Shown here: piece after piece, positions 57,201 through 63,200 of the stretch
How the letters are laid out: each line of letters begins with the position of its first letter
How positions within the stretch are numbered: the first letter of the stretch is position 1
Notes under the pieces: generated by a model
Told to the model about the DNA's origin: nothing
Seen by the model: only the letters and a program-made list of their open reading frames with translations
Database searches by the model: none
Translations under genes and position numbers: made by a program
Origin: Corbicula japonica
Lineage: Eukaryota > Mollusca > Bivalvia > Venerida > Cyrenidae
Length of the DNA: 64,000 nucleotides
Assembly: GCA_038501625.1 (NCBI GenBank)
Contig: JAZAYU010000009.1
Location: 6,314,396-6,378,395 of the forward strand
Direction of reading: 5' to 3'

Positions 57201-60200
57201 ACTGTAACGAAGTCACGTCATTTCGTTGTTTACATGTTATTTCCTGGTGCAGTATTAAACCGTTGGAATGACAAATACAGTTTAAACGATGACTGGAGAG
57301 TGCTGGATGCGCAGTTGGATGGACATTTATTCAAGTTTGTTATTCAATCTTTCAATTATTATCAGTTTTTAGCTCACCTGTCACATAGTGACAGGGTGAG
57401 CTTTTATGATCACCCTTCGTCCGTCGTCTGTCCGTCGTCCATTCACAATTGTTGTCCGCACTCTAGCGGTCATAATTTTTATCCGATCTTCTTCAAACTT
57501 GGTCAGAATGTTTATCTCATTGATATCTAGATCAAGTTCGAAACTGGGTTATGTGACCTTGAAATCTAGGTCACTAGGTCAAATTATAGAAAAATCTTAT
57601 CCGCACTCTAGCAGTCTCAATTTTGGTGTGATCTTCTTTAAACTTGGTCAGAATGTTTATCTCAATGATATCTAGATCAAGTTCGTACCTGGGTCATGTG
57701 ACCCTTAAAACTAGGTCAGTAGGTCAATTTAAAGGAAAAGCTTGTCTGCACTGTAGAGGTCTTAATTTTGGTCCGATCTTTCTCAAACTTTGTCAGAATA
57801 TTTATCTCATTGATATCTAGGTCAAGTTTGAAACTGGGTCATGTGACCTTAAAATCTACGTCACTAGGTCAAATTATAGAAAAATCTTGTCTGCACTCTA
57901 GCAGTCTTCATTTTGGTGCAATCTTCTTTAAACTTGGTCAGAATGTTTATCTCAATATCTAGATCAAGTTTGTAACTGGGTCATGTGACCCTTAAAACTA
58001 GGTCAGTAGGTCAAATTAAAGAAAAAGCTTGTCTGCACTCTAGAAGTATTAATTTTGATTGGATCTTCTTCAAGCTTGGTCAGAAAGTATATTTCGATGA
58101 TATCTAGGTCAAGTTTGAAACTGGGTCATGTGACCTTGAAATCTAGGTCACTAGATCAAATTATATTAAAATCTTGTCTGCACTCTAGCTGTCTTAATTT
58201 TGGTCCGATCTTCTTCAAACTTGGTCATATGTTTATCTAAATAATATCTAGGTCAAGTTTGACAGGTGAGCGATTTATGGCCAATTGGCCCTCTTGTTGA
58301 ATTATGGATATGTTTAGGGAGTATACACTAACTGCCAACATTACAACCCATTCACGGTAATTACAACGCGCTAAAATTGAGTTAAAATTATTTCGCTTAT
58401 TTAGTCAGATATGTCATGTTAGAATTGAAATAATCAATAGTTTCCAGATAAATCGATAAATCACGGGGCGTCGTTTGTGATTTATCGCAGGATAAATCAT
58501 GGGGGCGTCGTTCAACTACGCCCCTCATGATATATCCTTACACATCTGAACTATCCTGCAATAAATCACCGGAAGCTATTGATTATTTCTTAACTAACAG
58601 AAAGAATAGCCAGGAGTTATCTGTATATTTCTTTTTGTTTAATGATAATTTAATGATATTGTTGTAAAATTGCATAGATTTTAAGTCAACTATACAAGCT
58701 CACAACACCAATAACCGGTTTAAATTTGTTGTTTCATTTACAAGATAATTACCAGGGCCTGACCAGGCTAGATAGCTCATTTACCCTGTCAGATTCATGG
58801 ATAATCTGATTATAAAAGCAAGGTTCAAACTCATCTTCAAGCAACAGTTCTTTGTCACAGTTTGACCCAAAGCATGATGGAGAAGCCATTCTTGTTTCTG
58901 TTTAACATGGGAAAGTCGTCAGCTCCACTGCACATAGGAGGTGTCACATGACCTTGAGATCATAACACTGGAGACTGGTTTGAAATTACAGCTTTTGATC
59001 GGCCACTCTGAAGACTGGTTCAAATTTTAACTAACTGGCTGTTCAAGACTCCAGTTTATGATCTTGGGCCATGGCTCCCTGATTATAAAACTTTTTTCCA
59101 TGCTCAATTCAGTGCTCAAACTGAAAATGTCTGTAACATTTTAAGTCTAAAAAAATTATGTTGAGATAAATACTGACACACTTCACATTCATAATTTTAT
59201 AGTTATATTGTTTATAGTTTTATTTTAGTTAAAGAAAGAAAATGTTCAATGAAGCCATGAAATTTTCATGCTCAAATTGAGTTAAACCTTTCCTCCATAT
59301 AAACACCTTTTTACGAATGTGCGACCAGTGTGGATCCAGATCAGCCTACACATCCATGCCAGATCAGGATCTGCACTGGTCACAATATGGTCAGAAATAA
59401 CCCAACAAATCAAAAACTTGTCCGACATAAACCAAAATAAGCAGAATAATACAAAACTTCTGTTTGAAAGTTTTAGTCACAATATTCAATCTAAATCTAA
59501 ATTCACAGTCTTCTGTTTTTGACTCAAAAGAGTTTTTATAAATTTTGAGGCACTGAATGCTTTAACCCTTTCCTCCATAGATACACCTTAATTGCATTTG
59601 CAAACAGTTTAGATCCAGATTAGCCGGCACATTTGTGCCATCTGATCAGGATCTAAACTGTTCAGTTTTTGATTCGTTTGGTTATTTCTGACCAAAATGT
59701 GACCAGTGCAGATACTTATCAGATGGCACAAATGTACCGGCTGATCTGGATCTAAACTGGTCTAATGCATAAAAATGCTTAAATATGTAGGAAAGGGTTA
59801 ATCCGTTTTCACAGGTTATGTGCACGGTGTTGTGACCTGTGTAGATTTGGATCAGCCTACACATCTACTCTGTCTGATTAGGGTCTACACTGTTTGCTTT
59901 TCAGTTAATGCTAATCAGCCATCCAAATCACTGCTAACCAATCAATAAATCTCTTCAAAACAACACTAGATAAAGTGAATGATCTGGTCTATGTTCCACG
60001 GAAATTTGATGGGTAAAGGGCAAGCAATGCTTACAATTATTATGTCAGCTTCCATAGAATCACCATTTTTATCAATATTGGAATTCACTAAACAACATAC
60101 AACTTACTTTGAATATTGTTTATTCGTGATAATTTTTTGTTTAACCCTTTCCTCCATATATACCCATTTTTACGCATGTTTCACCAGTGTAGATCCAGAT

Positions 60201-63200
60201 CAGACGACACATCCTGCCATTTAATCACGATCTGCACTGGTCACATTTTGGTCAGAAATAACCTAATGAATCAAAAAGCGAACAGTTTAGATCCTGATCA
60301 GACAACACTGATGTGCTGGCTGATCTCGATCTAAACTGTTCGCCCATGCAATAAAAGTGTGTCAATGGAGGACAAGGTTAATTGTCCTTAAGCAGCCAGA
60401 CTATTTTAAAAATAAAAAAAAACGAAAAAGAAAACACCTCACTTACATTCAGATATTAAAGTGTCATGTTCAGTTGAAGTATTTTCTATGCATTTCACAT
60501 ATTCTCAAACACAGGGGCTTTCTCAGATCTCAAGCATCAGCCAATCAGACGCTCTAGATCTTGAGATTGTTTCCAGATTAAGTTAAATGATCTTGGGCCC
60601 TGCTGCAAAATCCAATGTCTGTCATGCTCATTTCTGCACAATACACCTATTCCTTTACTCCATAGATACACTTCAATTGTTTGTGTAGATTGAGATAAGC
60701 TGGCACATCAGTGATGTCTGATCAGGATCTGCACTGTTCGCTTTTTTATTTAAAAGGTTATATCTGACCAAAAAGTAAACAGTGCAGATCCTGATCAGAT
60801 GGCACATCTGTGCTGGCTGATCTGGATCTACACGGGTTGCACATGCGTTAACACATGTATATATGGATTGGAGGAAAGGGTTATATGATATGATTCAACG
60901 GACAAGCCTTAACCCCAAGAGACATTACCACTACTTAACTATACAACCGATTGTTTTGGTGCAGCCAAATACATTACATATAACTTACAAGTTATCAGTA
61001 TTTTTACTATCTTTTTTAGTCTAACCCCAACCATTTTTAAATAACATTTACTAATTACAGTCATATTGGGATTTTTTTAATGTATTTTGTTATTTATTAT
61101 AATTTGCAGATTTGTTTAGCCAAGGCAAATGCTGTTGTGCCTTATCTTGTGTATTTTGGTGAGGCAGATCCCTGCCATGCAATATGCTTTTATAACATGG
61201 TATTTTTATACAGTGAAATAAAACATTGAAATGTATACTGTATTTTATTTTCTATCTATTTTCCCAAAAATATTCACAAAAGAAACATAGACTGTGAGTA
61301 TAAAACAAGGACCGTGAGTATAAACCACTCTCTATTCTCCAGCACATTATTTTGACATTTCCCAAACATTACAATTGAATTTATTGAAATCTCTCAAACT
61401 GATCTAACTGTTACTGCTACTCTATTTCAGCCAGTCAGATGCTTGAAACTGGGTTCCAGTTTAAGTTTTATAATATTGAGGCCAGGAATATATACTGACC
61501 CAGGAACCATCCCATCTTAGTCTGAAAAAACACTGAAATTGATCTGTGACTATTTTCTTAAAATTGTTAGTTGTGTTGTTAGACAATATAATTCCTTCAC
61601 ATTTTTTATATTTTTGTTTTCATTGATTTTCTTTATTTTCCTTTTACTTCCCAGAGATTTTGCCCTTTATAACATATTTACACTGTTGAGGTCTATATCA
61701 AACTGTGTTAATATGTAATTATTAAGCCTTTACTCCATGGGATATGGCTGCTAGTTCTGGACAGACAGTGTAGATCCAGATCAGCTGGCATATACGTGCC
61801 ATCTAATCAGGTCAAGAAAGTTGTGTAGCATTTGAACCTTGTGACTACAGTAATGCTACTAACCTTGTCTTTGTGAGAGACGGGAACCAGTAGATTAGGG
61901 TCTGCAGGATCTGGCAGGTAAATATGGAAACCTAGCACATCTCCCTCGCTGTAGGTCTTACTGTATAGCTTGATATAGCTCTGGTGACACTTGGAGCCTT
62001 TCCTTGATCGCCACGAGTAACTAAACTTGTCATAGCCACATGGTGCTTGTAGATTACCTGTAAAATATAGAATACATTAAAACCCAATCCCTTTACCAAA
62101 GGTCTTGCATAGCCCTATATATCTCACATTGCACTTAAATACTGCCACAATCTTTATATTGTAAATGCATTTCTTTTGGAGGGCATAACCTTTTGTGGCT
62201 GTTTTCACTGGTTTCTGAACTGGTAGATTTGCATTTCCTAAATTCACATTTACTTTTAATAGTATATGCAAATGCATTAAATCTTCAAAAAGGGAAGTAA
62301 TTTCAAAAAAGTAATTTTTTACTATCAATTTTTGGACTTAATTCCTTGATTAAGAATATATAAAGAATATATATTAATTAAGGAACATCTATCTTAATAT
62401 TCCCAATGTTGTTTTATAACCAAGTTTTCATTTCAGCCATTTTACACGATAGAGATTTTAACCCTTTCCTCCATATATATGCATTTTTGCGCATGTGCTA
62501 CCAGTGATCAGGATTTGCACTAGTCACATTTTGGTCAGAAATGACTAATCAAATCAAAAAGCGAACAGTGCAGATCCTGATCGGACGGCACGGATGTGCT
62601 GACTGATCTGGATCTACACTGTTTGCCCAAGCAATAAAGGTGTGTCTATGGAGAAAAGGGTTAATCAGGCCTCCATTCTCAGATTGACATTCTTTGGCTT
62701 TGATTATACCAACCTAACTGTTGTGACCAGCCTATTCTAGTTGCAGTGTTATCTGGCATTTCATCGATCTTCACTTCAAAATACCATGACCCTCTGCGTA
62801 CACCTGTAAACACAAAGTTTACATCAGTGATGGTTTTCACATCATTTTTGCAAGAAATTTAATTCTTTACTCTATTAATACACCTTTTAACACATGGGTG
62901 AACATTGTATATCCAGATCAGCCGGCACATACATGAGGTCTAATAAGGATCTGCACTGTTTACTGGTCCCATGTGTGATAAAACCTGTACATATTGAGTA
63001 ACGAGTTAACCCTTTCCTCCATAGATACACCTTTATTGCATGGGCGAAAAGTGTAGATCCAGATCAGCTGGCACATCTGAGCTGTCTGATCGGGATCTAA
63101 ACTGTTCGCTTTTTGATTCGTTAGGTTATTTCTGACCAAAATGCGACCAGTGCAGATCCTGATCAGATGGCACGGACTTGCCAGCTGATCTGGATCTACA

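Larger units (their letters stand above)
32313..61863 (-). other. 29.5-kb ASH2 intron hosting an opposite-strand gene
   Basis: Phase 0 intron: the exon before ends ...SHKDK and the exon after starts PLVKFK, contiguous in other ASH2 proteins, so no ASH2 exon is missing inside. It holds a complete 8-exon plus-strand gene (42237-56324), two tandem-array elements in opposite orientation plus a third of a different hairpin type, a hAT-type element, the minisatellite and many MITEs. Confidence 0.93.

Noticed and set aside
57234..58240. Several 61-98 codon frames with repeated [13 protein letters not shown] sequence
   Set aside because: Translations of the tandem units of element 5.
32313..61863. 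Missing ASH2 exon inside the large intron
   Set aside because: The flanking exons join exactly as in other ASH2 proteins with phase 0 on both sides, so no exon is missing.
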